DNA from: Rhabdornis inornatus
Taxonomy: Eukaryota > Chordata > Aves > Passeriformes > Rhabdornithidae
DNA: 64,000 nt
Assembly: GCA_013397075.1 (NCBI GenBank)
Contig: VWZS01002764.1
Coordinates: 54,062-118,061, forward strand
Reading direction: 5' to 3'
Shown here one piece after another: positions 52,649 to 64,000 of the stretch. Numbering within the stretch: position 1 is the first letter of the stretch; every line of letters begins with the position of its first letter. The notes below the pieces were generated by a model. It was given only the letters and a program-made list of their open reading frames with translations. It was not told where the DNA came from and ran no database searches. The position numbers and the translations under genes are program-made.

Positions 52649-53545
52649 GAGACATGCACAGAATCTGCTCCAGCTTCTTTATCCTGCAGAGATATTTGTA
52701 AACAAATGATCTCCAGTGCCTGCCTGCTGTGTCACCCTAAACCACTCATTTACAGTGTGAAGTCTGAACGCTTCTGCAGCAGCTGCAGCCGCTCAGCCCA
52801 GAGAGGCTGAACTCCAGCATCAGAGACAGTGAGGCTTGGATTTTCTGCAGCTTTACAAACCTACACCGCCCGTTGATGAAAAAGCGAACTGCAGGCACTC
52901 CGAATCGCTCCTAGAGCCTTCCATTTTCTCTCCTGCCACAAACTGAGTTGCAAGGATGTTCTCAGCAAATGTACCTTTTGATTCTGTAATACCTCCTGCC
53001 TGTGACTTAGGCAGCAGCATGTAGCAGACAGACCAGGAAAAACAAAAGGAATTTTATAAACTGGAATGAAAAGGAAAAATCTATTTCTTCCTATCTTAGC
53101 AGAAAAACTGAAGATGTGAGCAAAGAAAAACAAGGGGGATGAAAGATTTCCTCCTCCCCTCTCCCTGTTGCTATAAATATTTCTGAATGTGCTTTAACAT
53201 GAATCCCTAAAAATGCATGTGGCCAAGCATATGTGTGTTTCTATGTATGGCTATCAACATAACGACAGTTGTGTATGCTGATTTTGTCACCTCATGCAAA
53301 TAGGACTCCCAGTTTAGTTAGCATAATTAGAAATAGACATTTGAGAGCTGGATTCTGTCCTTCATTCCTTGCCCTTGCAAAAATAACACATCTAGTCCTC
53401 AGAGGAAAAAAGAGGCAAAAATGTGGAATGCAATTAGCTTATGAGTCTCTAAGTTACTTGCAAACTGTTTCTGCTGACTCCAGGTAGTGTGAATGTTTAA
53501 ATATTTCACTGTGGGTCTTGAAGTGGACAATCCTGGACTTTTGGG

Positions 53546-53584
53546 TTCCTGAAAATGGTTATAACACATAACCATTTTCAGGAA
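53546..53584. repeat. Perfect 17-bp inverted repeat with 5-nt loop
   Basis: The left arm TTCCTGAAAATGGTTAT (53546-53562) is the exact reverse complement of 53568-53584, with loop AACAC. It is shorter than a typical microRNA precursor and has no neighbouring terminal repeats. Confidence 0.9.
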
Positions 53585-56500
53585 ATGAGAATTTAAATTG
53601 AATGTTTAAAAGCAGAGGTTAAAAGTTCCAAAAAGAAAGAGGCCTAGGATTGTCATTGTCCATACTTATACTACATGATGCAGCTGATCAATAGTTAAAA
53701 ATATTAACTAAAATTAGCCTCTTAAATTTCCATAACCATCTAAAGCTGCCTATACAGATAGAAAATGCTTAAATATCTATTTTATAGGTACTTAAGTGCT
53801 ACTACAGTAGCAATGGTGCTATAGTAACATCATTGATCTCTTGTGGTCATCAGTTGCTCAGAGAAAAAAAGTTGACTTCTAATGCTCCTATTAATTGAAA
53901 AAGCTATTTGAAAGAAAAGCAGCCTTTAATTTTTTATTTTTCAAATACAAAGCTTTTGCTTGTAGAATAATGTAGTGAAATGCTTCTTCATCTTCTGTAC
54001 TTAAACTGAATTGGTGTGCAAATCCCTCAAAAAGAGGTAAAAGAAGGTAAGTCTAGTGTATTAGATACTAGGACAGTATTGTTGTTAGTGTGACTCTCCA
54101 GAATCCAGAATATATATAAGGAAAGGAATAAACTGAATGTTACACTCCATTAAGAATAGGATCTGCACATGAATGTGAGTTTAAATTAATATTTTAAGAG
54201 CAACTGAGTTATCTGTGCTTTCTGCATCCAGTGAGATGTCACAAAATAGCTCCTGGTATATATATTTACCTTGTGAGACTGAAAATCACTAATAGGAGCT
54301 GATTGACCATGCGGTAAAATGGATATAAAAACTGTATCTTTACCTCCTGTGGACCTGTCCTGCCCAACAAGAAATATCAGGAATAGGTTTCCAGAACTAT
54401 ATTACAAAGAATGAGGGAAAACATCCTTTAATGCACAGATAATTTTGGTTTGAAATGTTGTGTGAATCCAGTCACCCCCCAGATAAAACAGACATGGAAA
54501 ATAGTGTAATTCCACTAACTAACATCAGCTGTTAAGAGCATGTCTGGTGAAACTTAACCCATTATTCCCATAGACAGGCCCCCAAACCAAGAGAAGAAAG
54601 TATTTTAAAGCTCCATATGCTTTTTCTCCAAGAAGTTTGTGAGGCTTAAATACATTATGGTGAGAACTAGTTATATCCTGGTGAAATGGATGAGTAATAA
54701 CACCATCCTTGCAGATTGCAGAGGAAATTGTGGGCACCGCAGTATGTTGGTGCTGTCATAGGCACTGAGAAAAGTTGGGTTTTCAAAAGCAATGTGGCTT
54801 CACTGAGGGTTGCATACCAAGTCTTTTTTAAAGCCAAAATTAAAACATAAAACTGCACAGTGCAGTCATATGCTGGAAATTAGAAATCTCTGGTTATCTG
54901 CATGCCTGATCCAGTCCCTGGAAAAAATTCATATAGTCTAGCAAAATCTTGGCTGTATAATACAATCCAGCTCCTGAATAAAAAGCATTCATATGTTCTG
55001 TCCTCTTATCTGCTAACAAATTTCATAACCGTGATCTAATCTTACAGAGGTGTAGTGCAGGTTGCCATACAGTCATGATCCAACAACTCCACTGACGATA
55101 GTCTCTGCATTGCAGGATACTTTCTGGGTCATTCTCTTACCTTGAACTTCTAAATCTTATTCTGTTTCATTCACTCCCATTGCCAATGAGGCACTCCCAA
55201 GCCTAGGGGGTACCTGGGTTGTTTTTGAGTGATAATGCTGTAGTCTGCATTGTGGCTCTTTTTAAGGTTCTATGTATTCTCCCATTGTGTGCTGTATTTG
55301 CCACTGCACACTGAGTAGTGAGTTGCTTAATTATTGAAAGGGACATGTTCCTTGTAGGAAAAAACAACTGTCAGTGGATGGGAGGTCAAGGTCTGCATAC
55401 CAATGATCACTGGGCACTGACAGCACCTTTCAGCTGTCAGCCTGATATACAGTTTTGCTGCTTATAGTGAAAGAAAGGATCCTAACCCAATTTTCTGCAG
55501 TTCCCTTATATCTGTCTATGACTTTCAAACTAAATGGTGTGACTACCTGAATATGGAGCTTTCTCTTCTATATTCAATTAAACCCTCTCTGGTAGGTATG
55601 ATGTTCACCTTTGGACATAAAGGTGTGTCTGAAATCAGTCTTTGGGTTGTAGGTTGATGGAGTAGCAAAGCACATCTTTCTTTGTTTCCTATAGCCCTAG
55701 TCCTGTCTTGCGTTGTGCAGGCATAGGGGACTAAATCTTTGTCCAGATTTGTGGTCAAGGCAGTAGACCTATGGACTATTTATAAATTCAAAAATGTTTA
55801 TTTAATGATTTGTATGTAGGACCTCAGAGAGAAAAGCCCAGCCTATGAGGGGAGCCTCTAGACTATGTCAGAACATGAAATATAACAGTGAAGAAACTTA
55901 GTTACTTGCATGTTTCATTAGTATGGTGGTTTGTAGACTTCCAAATGTGACATACAAAGAATACTTACAAGACCTTTAGTTGTAGAATTGAGAACAAAGG
56001 ACATCAATTTCAGATTTACATTTATCTATACAACCTGAATTCTGCCTTTCCTAGGTCTAGCTAATTTAGGTACTGGGATCATAGGATTAACCCTTGCTGC
56101 TGCAAACCAGCCAGGCCAGTACAGCACAATTACAGGAACAGAGGATGAACTATGCAAAACGATTTTTAAAAGACTCCATGCATGTTTTGTGCTCCATGTG
56201 TGTTCCCTAGGATGACATTTAAGTTTTCATGCCTAACAGGAAAGCACTTTCTCTGTGTGCAGACAGCTGTAAAGGACTCTGGACATGAAAAGAGCCCATC
56301 ATTGATTAATATGGATGGTCATCCCCAAAATTATTATTGTAAAAATCAGGATGGTATAAAAAGGCCCAAAGGAAAAATCAACATATGCTGCTGCATTGAA
56401 AATTATAAATGATAACTGTGTATCACCAGTAACTGTCTGTGTTCAGCTTACAATGCCAACAGGTAAAAGTCAATTCCAAGGACTTTAATGAATCAAGTAG

Positions 56501-56899
56501 TCTTTACTGGCCTGAATAAAAAGACTATAAAGTAAATTATTTCAGGCTGGATTCTCTGGAATAGCAAGGAGCAGAAATGATCTTTGTCCTTGTGAGGTTT
56601 AGCATAAGAAGAAATTATAGTCACAGTATATTTTCATAGAGAGCCTGTGTGTACTGAAAGCACTTAAAATTAATTTTGCTATGGAAAACAGGCCCTGCAG
56701 GAAAGGTTTGGGGGGAGGGAACGGACTTGCTAGAGAAGTCATTTCAGTTTAGAGCAATATTGCAAAAGTCCCTATTTGTTTTCTTCCAGGTTCTCATGAC
56801 AGGCTTGCCAAGATGTGACCACAGCAAATAGCCAGAGGCTGCTTTGGGTATTTTCCATCTTCTCGGTGAGATGGTTACTAAAGATTGCCTTGGACTATT

Positions 56900-56940
56900 A
56901 AAAAAAAACCCAAAAACCAAACCAACAAAAAAACAAAGAG
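56900..56940. repeat. A-rich low-complexity tract upstream of CIZ1
   Basis: A runs broken by CC or CAA at the outer edge of the CIZ1 CpG island. Composition resembles the tract at 22961. Confidence 0.65.
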
Positions 56941-56999
56941 CAGAAAGCCCACGCTGTTGGATGCCATCTGCTCCTCCTGTGCAGCAGTTTATTCCATTC

Positions 57000-58150
57000 C
57001 CTGCCCAGCCCTGGGCAGATGGTGTCCATTCCCTCCCAGCCCTCTCGAGGGACAGGGGACCTCCATGCCGCCTCTGCGCGGGGAATGAGGGATGGAGGTG
57101 CTGCGGGCTGGGGCGACCTGAGAGGAGGCTCCGGGGGTGATCCCCAGCCCCGCGGGGGCGGCCGTGTCCTGCAGCCCTGCCCAAGGAGCTGCCTCCCGCC
57201 TGGGCTGGGCCGGGGAGCGGGGCCGGGCAGGTGCTTGTTGTCCCCGGCGGGAAGATGGAGGCGGCGGGCGGGGAGCGGTGATCGCCGCGGGCTGCGCCGT
57301 GAGTGTCGGCGGAGCGAGGAGGCGAAGGACGGGAAGCGGTTGCGGGTCTCGGCGCGGCCCCGCCGCGGGGAGCGGGCGCCGCGGGCAGGGGAGGGTGGGA
57401 GCGGGTTTTGGGAGGTGGGGTTTGGAAACCTCTTCCACAGGCTGCCGCTTGCGATGACCCCGGGGGGAAGGAGGAGGCGGCAGGGGGGGATCGGTTCAGT
57501 GAATGAATGGGCGGCAGCGGCGGCGGCTCCTCTGCTCAATGGCTGCTGGGCTGATACGCGCCAGCCCCGCAGCCGGTGCCTCCCTCGCCCTCCCGTATTT
57601 TGTCTCAGGCTCGCCTCGCTCGGGGCTCCCCAGACATGTTCAACCAGCAGCAGTTCCAGCAGCAGCTGCTGCAGCTCCAGCACCTCCTCCAGCAGCAGCA
57701 GCAGCAGCACCATCACCACCCTCCGGCGCAGCAGGGAGGCCGGTAAGCGCCGCTACGCGAGGCCGGGGATCCGGGGCCTGTCCCGGGGGATCGCTCTCCT
57801 CCGCCTCCCTTCGCTCCGTCCCTCCTCGCCGCGGCGGGGCTGGTGCGGGGCTGCCCTCCCCTGGTGGGGAAGGCGACAAAGGGAGGCGGGCGGGGGCTGA
57901 GGGGCACGGGCCTCGATCGGGGCAGAGCCTGGAGGCACCGAGGGGCCGGGGGTGCGGGAGGGAGGGCGGCGGCTCCTGTGGGGTTTTGCCGTGTCCTCTC
58001 AGCGCTCCGGGCATCCCTGTCCGCCGTCCGGGGCTGGAGTCCCTGAGAGCCCGTGGGTGACCCGGGCAGCCCGTGTAGGAACCGTGGGTGGGTGGGTGGA
58101 TGCTCCGAAACGAGCGTCGCCCCTCAGGGCGGGCAGGGCAGCCGGGGCTC
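57000..58150. promoter_or_regulatory. CIZ1 CpG-island promoter and first exon region
   Basis: Dense CpG and high G+C surround the CIZ1 start codon (57636). A GAAGATGGAGGCGGC stretch at about 57251 resembles a YY1 site and opens a 9-codon upstream frame (57255-57281). A GCC|GTGAGT donor at 57298/57299 and a CCCCAG acceptor ending at 57633 could bound a 5' UTR intron. The transcription start is not directly readable. Confidence 0.75.
57636..57742 (+). CDS. CIZ1: CIZ1 coding exon 1 (Q/H-rich N-terminus)
   Basis: The exon starts MFNQQQFQQQLLQLQHLLQ, then six Gln encoded by pure CAG (57690-57707), four His and PPAQQGG, and ends with CG of an Arg codon at a GTAAGC donor. Human begins MFSQQQQQQL, so the Q-rich start is a family feature, but the His run differs. 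The -3 base is G, an adequate start context. The transcript may have a further non-coding exon upstream. Confidence 0.92.
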
Positions 58151-59628
58151 GGGGAAAACGCCTTCTCCTCCAGAAACACAGCACTCAGCAGAGCCACCCT
58201 CAGCACACACGAGCACTTTATTGTTTCATTGTTGAACTTAAATCGTTTATTTATTTGCTTTCTCTGGCTGGGTCTGGGTGCGATGATTGAACTTATTTCT
58301 GCAGTGGCACCAGCGCTTAGGCTATGGCTGAGCACGGTGGAGCAGGGAGGGGATGGAGAAAATCGTGTTTTGTTTGTGAAAGGAGAAAGGACATTTGCCA
58401 GAAAAATAACCACGGTTTTCCTAAAAAATACAAGATGTGAAACAACTTAGATAGGAGCACTTGTCCCCCATGAGCTGAGACTTGTAGAATCAACAGAAAT
58501 TCTCCGAAATTATTCATTTATTTGCAGTTACTGTTATCTTTAAAGCCTTATTCTTTGTACATTCAAAGCAATGGGATGTGAATTTAGGAAGAAAGTTAAT
58601 TCGTTATTTAAGGAATTATTGTATTACTTTGTCCTTATAAGGCATTTGTCTCTGAGGTAAGCGTGGGAATTTTTCTGTTTTACTAGAAATATGAACCTGC
58701 AAATCTTTTTACCATTTTTATTTGTTTTATGCTATAAAAAAGCTGCGCTTAAAATGCCAGTAAGGGGCTGACTGCTAGATAGCACGGCTGCATCTTACAC
58801 CTTTAAAAGTATGATTTTTGAGGTATAAATATCTCGGCTCAGAGACTGGAACAATCTAGAGCAGCAAATGTGAAGATAAGCTGCTGTGAATTCTGTTAAA
58901 GGGGTTGGGTTTTTTTGTCAGGGTGGATATTTCGATCCGTGTTTGTACCTCTCTTCAGCTCTGACAGATATAGCTGTGTCAGCAGCGTGCATAGAGGTGG
59001 GCCTGACCTTGCAATCGCCTCAAGAAGTGCCTGCCAGTTTCCTCAGACTTTTCTCTCACGTCTGCTCCACCCTCCTTAGAACTGGAGAGTTCTTCCCTGC
59101 TGCTTCTTCCTCCTCGTGTTTTAAATATTAAGGCCGTGGTTTATTTTTCCATCTGGTTCTTGCAGTTAGGGGGCACCACTGACAGTTCTGACCTGTCTGG
59201 CTCCGTGTGGGAGGTGTTGATTTTGGGAGAATGGGCTTTAAGCTACTGCGAAAACTCCCTGTTTTTTAGAACTTTTTTGTTGTGTTAAATGTAGCTGATG
59301 ATCTAGATCACTCATTTCTCCTGACGGGTGCTGCATAATTCTGTAGAACCGCAGTCAGCTCCTGGGCTTTTTTTATGCTGCTTGGGAGGCTCTATGTGGG
59401 CTTGGTGCTAAGGAGTTGTCTCTGACCTCAAATCCTTTGATAGACAATCTGTCAGCTTTGGAAATTCCAGGAGAGCGGAGGACAGAGGATACAGCGCCAG
59501 TGCATGGCACTGTATTCTTTTCATGCATGTATATCAGCCTTTGCTCCTCTGTTTTATGCTTGCTAGGGGCCTGGAATAGAAGGGTACAGTTTTTATTGGG
59601 TTCTCATGATTGCTGCCTTCTTTTCCAG
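57743..59628 (+). other. CIZ1 intron 1
   Basis: The first 400 bases are still CpG island; the rest is ordinary sequence with no recognised element. Long open frames in the GC-rich part show no family resemblance. Confidence 0.75.
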
Positions 59629-59744
59629 GGGTTTGCCGCCACCGCAGCAGCAACAGATGCTGAGCTTACGGGCAACAAATCAGCCATCGCTGCTCAATGC
59701 CAATCCTATGCTTCAGCGGGCCTTACTCATGCAGCAGATGCAAG
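59629..59744 (+). CDS. CIZ1: CIZ1 coding exon 2
   Basis: This 116-nt exon enters after TTTTCCAG in phase 2 and leaves in phase 1 at GTACTG. It encodes GLPPPQQQQMLSLRATNQPS then LLNANPMLQRALLMQQMQ. Human has GLPPQQPQQPLLNLQGTNSA and MLQRALLLQQLQ in the same place. Confidence 0.93.
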
Positions 59745-62213
59745 GTACTGTCGTTATGGGAAACGCTTACTTACTGGAGTTATTTAATCATCCTCTTGGA
59801 CTGAAACCATACCATGGCTATTTCCTGCTAAACCAGTGCAGTTCTTGTACTTGGCAGTTCTGTTTGTTGTCCTTTTTAAATTTTTTTTTAACTCTTCTCT
59901 TTAAATTGTTCTGTAGTCCTCAGAGCAGAGGTTCTTCAGTTGTTGAAAATCACATGTGCCCAGCTGTTCACAACTGGGAATAGCTCTAGGCGGTATCAAG
60001 TTAGATACTAAATACATGCCTTCCCTTTTAGGCTCGTTGGAGCAAGTATTTTTTCGTCAATATATTTAGAAAAAATATATTTAGATTATTTGTTTGTCTT
60101 TCTTGGTTACAAGGTTAAGGCCATTTATTTAATTATCTGTTACATACACACTAACCTTGTTTGCAGTAGATATTTGTCTTTATCCAAACTTAGTGCAGTA
60201 CAAACAAATAGAGTATATTGAGGTAGAAGGATTGATTTGGGTGTCAATTGTATTGTAAAATTTTGATTCCCTGAAATGACTGTAATTTCTATAGTGGGTA
60301 ATATCTCTGTCTTTCCATTATTGTGTTTCCACAAGTGTATTTTCCTTTTTGTTTTTGTGTTTTCAAAAACAAATTTATGAAGCTACCTTCGTAACAGCAT
60401 TACTAATGTAAAGATAATAGGAATAAAGGTATGTTTTTATTTTTTGCTCATCTCTTAACCTGACAGTTCTTTTCATCACAGAAAATCAGTACCTGGGATA
60501 GTTTTCAAGTGCCTGCTCTAGATTAATGCCTGCAATTTCTACCTTGCCTGTGAATCATGCCCAGATATGAAGACAAAAGATTTATTCTGCATGTCGTTAA
60601 CTCTCCTTTTGTTCTCTCTTGCCCATTTAACGAGAGGGCTCTCTAGTGACTCCAGTGGCTCTCCACAGATCTCTCTCAGGTTGAAGGGAAAGTGACAGTG
60701 AGAAAGGACAAGCCGTGCTCTGATGATTGGTGTACATATATATATTGTTGTCAGGAAAAATTGTGACTCCAGCCTTCAGTAAGCCATGCTCCTTCTAGAT
60801 ACCTTTGCAGTCAGCTGACATTTTTCCCCTGAATCTTTTATTGAGAAGTTGCATTTAAATAGTGTGCCAAGGACCTGGGGCTAATTAGATAGAGCATGAT
60901 AAGATATGTTAATGAACACTTTACGTGCACTTTGTCTTAGTGTTGCTCCTCTTCACCTCTCCACGGAGTTGTGACTTCTCTCAATAACCTACCTCAGGTA
61001 GCCACAGGTGACATGGAAAATGGTTGCCAAGGTCCATTGTGGCCAGTTTTAGTGATATGAATTTTTTGGCCATTCAGGTTTGGGTTACATGTAAGAATAT
61101 CTGATGCTGTGCCATTTTTGCCCCTGGGAAGCATCGGCATAAATAATTAATTGGCTGTGTGTGGCTTCAGCAGTGGGAATAGGAAAAGATAAATACTTCA
61201 AATTGAAACAGATGTGTGGTTCTTTAAAGGTATCAAACCAAGAGCAGAAGATGATTTCTTGTGTTAGATTTTTTTTTAATATAGCTATGCCCTTTTACAG
61301 TAAGCGATTATATATGGGAAGTAATACTAGATTAGATTGCTTTTGAAGACAAACGTAGGGACTACTTCCTGTTGTGTTGCAGGCTTTTAACACTGTAGCT
61401 TGGTTTTTCAGATGTGGGATGCCTGTTTCCAAACTTTGCTGCCCTGTTCTGACAGCTGCTAAAAGGCTGGAGTATGCACTAATTCAAGTGAGAGAGAAAA
61501 AATGACAATTTAAGTCCAGGTTCCCTGAATGATGGATGGTTTCTGAGGATATAGCTGAGGCATCTGGGCCCTTCCATTCCCTCACCCCTGAAACGGGGGT
61601 GACAAGGACTGTCTTCAGAAGAAATTTTTGACACTTGCTTAATAGTCTGTGGATGCTGAACTGTTCAGAAAGCAGAGCATTATAATTGGAAATGGCAGAG
61701 TCTCAAGTGTCAGAGTTGGGGTTGACATGTTGAGCTTGCATGACAACCAGGTGGCAGAGAGGACTGTGGGATTTTTTTAAAAAACATTCATTATTGTTTT
61801 AAATGAAATGCTGTTACTGGCTTGTGTTGAAGAGCTCCATGCTATGGTGTGAGCAGTCAGCTGCACAAATGTGGGGTGAATTTTCCTTTTTTTACAGAGA
61901 GGTTTTTGTAAAATGAGACCTTGTTTGTTGCAAACACGAGTGCTAATGTGCTCAGATCAAATAATTGCTCTAATGATCTTTGCCTGGAGTGACAATTATA
62001 ATTAAATAGCCTGATCCACTGTAATGGTTGCTATCACATCAAATCATGTTGTGTGCTGAAGAGGGTAGAGCACAGGGCACCTATACAGTGCCCAGTAAAG
62101 GACAGGGTCATGTAGAGGAGCCCTTCCCCTCTACCTGCTGCTTGTTCAGGTGGGAGATTTTCTCTCTCCTTTGCACAGTGCAGGGTGGTGAAACGCTGTG
62201 TTTGCATTTGTAG
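59745..62213 (+). other. CIZ1 intron 2, no extra exon seen
   Basis: Human CIZ1 has about 23 residues (beginning LDQFAMPP) between the two blocks encoded by the flanking exons. I searched this 2.5-kb interval for a matching phase 1-1 exon and found none. No repeats or RNA genes were recognised. Confidence 0.65.
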
Positions 62214-62380
62214 GAAACCTGCGTGGATTTAACATGACAGCGCCAGCACTGCAGCAGTTCTTCCCTCAGGCTACAAGGCATTCTCTCCTGGGACCACCAC
62301 CTGTTGGGGTCTCCTTAAAGCCAGCTCGGCTGGGCTTCCCCAGCCTCCCATTCCAGCGGCAGAACCGGACCTTTCGCAAG
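62214..62380 (+). CDS. CIZ1: CIZ1 coding exon 3
   Basis: This 167-nt exon has a TTTGTAG acceptor and a GTGGGA donor. It encodes NLRGFNMTAPALQQFFPQAT, RHSLLGPPPVGVSLKPARLG and FPSLPFQRQNRTFRK. LQQFFPQATRxSLLGPPPVGV is the best-conserved stretch of the CIZ1 N-terminus. It enters in phase 1 and ends in phase 0. Confidence 0.94.
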
Positions 62381-63335
62381 GTGGGATTGTGGTTTCCAGC
62401 TGCTGGGGAGCTTTGTGCTCCTTTTACAGCAGCTCTTGAATGTATAGTAGGTGGAGTACGGAGGAGAAGGGAGAGAGCCTTACAAAGAAAACAATGTTTT
62501 GTGCTGTGCTGCTGACACAGAAATGCAGAAATCATTCCATCCCAAAGGCTTTTGTGGCCCATATTTACATTTACAATGCAAAGGTTTCTTGTCACTACTT
62601 GCCCAAGAGAGAGAATTCCTCATGATAGAACTGTTTAAACCTAGGATATAAAAGGATTCTTTAGAAGTATCAGCTTAAAAGTAATCACAGCAGAAGAAAT
62701 CCTGGCTAAGTGCTTTGCTGTTCCAAAGCAGTTTGTTTTTCCCAAACCACTTGCTCCTACTATGGACACTCGACCTCTTTTGGGCTGTTCTCCTACTTTT
62801 TAACATCCGACTCATATTTGTCCTTGTGGATTTTATAAAATCTACAATTATTTTTTTGTAAAAAATTTTCTTCCTTTCCATTGTTAAGACCTCTTTTGTA
62901 TCCTGGAAATGGTTCTTGGGTTGACTGCTACTTGCCTCTTAGATAAGCTTTGGAATATTTCATCCCATTCTGTCAAAACGATGTGGTGGATAAGGTAAAC
63001 TCGCACTCTTGGACTGTCCTCCAGAGTCAAAAGAAGGGGGATTATTTTGGATTATCCTTTTCCCTGCCCATGCCCCTCTTGCCAGAGGTTCCTCTAGCAT
63101 GACCCTACCCTCTGCAAGCTGGATTTCCTACAGCTGCTGCTTAAAGCACTGGAGACATGTCCTGGCTGCCTGTGGAACTGAAATGCCTTACTTGCCTTGT
63201 AGTCCATTGTAAACCATCTATTCCTTTCCATTATCACATGCTGGAATTCCTCTTCCTGCCCTACAGTAAAACTCTGCTTTAGGCAGCGTGGGTTAAAGAC
63301 TAAGATCTGGCAGTGAGTCTCTCTGCCCATTGCAG
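62381..63335 (+). other. CIZ1 intron 3
   Basis: Just under 1 kb between GTGGGA and TTGCAG. Nothing else is recognised inside. Confidence 0.8.
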
Positions 63336-63471
63336 GACTTCCAGAGGGTTCCTGACAGGAAGCGGGAACTAGATCCTGGTTCTTCATCTCAGACACAAGC
63401 TGATGAGAAAATGGAAATTCCAGAGGGAATGCAAGCAGGGTCAGAGCAGAACAATTCCTCACCATCCACAG
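63336..63471 (+). CDS. CIZ1: CIZ1 coding exon 4
   Basis: This 136-nt exon has an ATTGCAG acceptor and a GTAAGG donor. It encodes DFQRVPDRKRELDPGSSSQT, QADEKMEIPEGMQAGSEQNN and SSPST plus one base. It aligns loosely to the human NRKDSSSQTMPVEDKSDPPEG region: polar, disordered and weakly conserved. The splice sites and continuous frame make the call firm. Confidence 0.88.
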
Positions 63472-64000
63472 GTAAGGGGGAGCCTGTAGTGAAGCAACTG
63501 CTTGTAGATGTGATAAACTTCTCTTGACTAGTCCTGCAGCAAAAACTGGAGATGATTTTAGACTTAATCAGCTATGTTTCTCTCTAATTGTAAGTACTTA
63601 AACTGCTTGTGATAGCCCTCTGCTGTGCTCTTTATGTACCAGTTTTACCTGAACATTTTTGATTTTTTTATGAGCCTGCTCCATTTCTCTTGCATGGAAG
63701 CCTCTCAGAAGTCCCTTTGACACTGAGTTCCATTTAAGATAGGGGGGGAAAAATCCTGGTCTGCAATTAAAGCTTCCACATTGCCTTACCCATGCTGAAG
63801 TCAACATCTCATGCAGCCAAACACATCAAGCAGAACCAGTTACAATCAGCATGCTTAGGAAGAGATGAGTTGAAAGTCCTGGTGCCACAGTTGTCAAAAC
63901 AGAAACTGCTGGCACTGAATATCTTAATGTCAGATACAACACAGATGTGGGAATGTCATTTCTGACTGAAGAGTGTGTGATTTAAAACTGCAGGCTTTGA
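63472..64000 (+). other. CIZ1 intron 4, runs off the window
   Basis: Starts at GTAAGG. No further exon is visible before the end of the window. Confidence 0.75.

Larger units (their letters stand above)
50105..57000. other. Intergenic region between DNM1 and CIZ1 promoters
   Basis: About 6.9 kb separate the two divergent CpG islands. Contents I can name: a 27-bp minisatellite (50360-50489), a CR1 3' end (about 50745-50842), a 17-nt direct duplication (52604-52620 and 52632-52648), a perfect hairpin (53546-53584) and an A-rich tract (56900-56940). No exon of either gene and no other gene was recognised. Confidence 0.7.
57636..64000 (+). other. CIZ1: CIZ1 gene, 5' part, truncated at right window edge
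   Basis: CIZ1 is a nuclear-matrix protein that binds p21/CDKN1A and cyclins, promotes DNA replication initiation and helps anchor Xist RNA in mammals. Four coding exons found here give 526 nt (175 codons plus one base). Diagnostic matches to human CIZ1: glutamine-rich start, GLPP...Q-rich block with LLN and MLQRALL, GNLRG, and LQQFFPQATRHSLLGPPPVG. The C2H2 and matrin-type zinc fingers and the acidic region are downstream of the window. CIZ1 is divergent to DNM1, as in human. The frame is continuous over all four exons, with canonical GT-AG introns. Confidence 0.93.

Noticed and set aside
56898..58413. Open frames of 185-293 codons around the CIZ1 promoter
   Set aside because: CpG-island composition artefacts on both strands. 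Only the frame starting at 57636 continues through spliced exons with CIZ1 similarity.

Overview
The window reads as bird nuclear DNA. It holds CR1-type LINE 3' ends with the family's terminal signature, two CpG-island promoters, long AT-richer introns, and two protein genes whose predicted exons match vertebrate genes closely. A single N lies at 16422. I cannot fix the species from sequence alone.

Layout: (1) Bases 1-49876, minus strand: the 5' two thirds of DNM1 (dynamin-1), a neuronal large GTPase that severs endocytic vesicles. I placed 16 coding exons by frame, splice site and protein similarity. A single mature transcript would use 15 of them and encode residues 1-557: the whole GTPase domain, the middle/stalk and the first half of the PH domain. 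The rest of the PH domain, the GED and the proline-rich tail lie beyond base 1. The middle domain carries a mutually exclusive exon pair (16461-16599 and 19828-19966). Residues 516-519 come from a 12-nt microexon. The exon 9 donor is GC rather than GT. (2) The last visible DNM1 intron (1-8415) contains, on the opposite strand, a clear mir-199 family hairpin at about 3699-3797, the position expected of mir-199b. (3) 48930-50130 is the DNM1 CpG-island promoter, with a CTCF-like and a ZNF143/THAP11-like site upstream of the start codon and a GC-rich minisatellite just inside intron 1. (4) 50105-57000 is intergenic, with a CR1 fragment, a 27-bp minisatellite and a perfect hairpin. (5) From about 57000 to the right edge, plus strand: the 5' part of CIZ1 (Cip1-interacting zinc finger protein), with four coding exons encoding its Q-rich N-terminus; the zinc fingers lie beyond the window.

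DNM1 and CIZ1 are head to head, as on human chromosome 9q34, and this confirms which dynamin paralogue is present. I found no unrelated protein gene inside the introns. Many long open frames, especially in the CpG islands, are composition artefacts. The points most worth following are the splice architecture around DNM1 exons 9-11, the antisense microRNA, and an apparent templated insertion near 50454.
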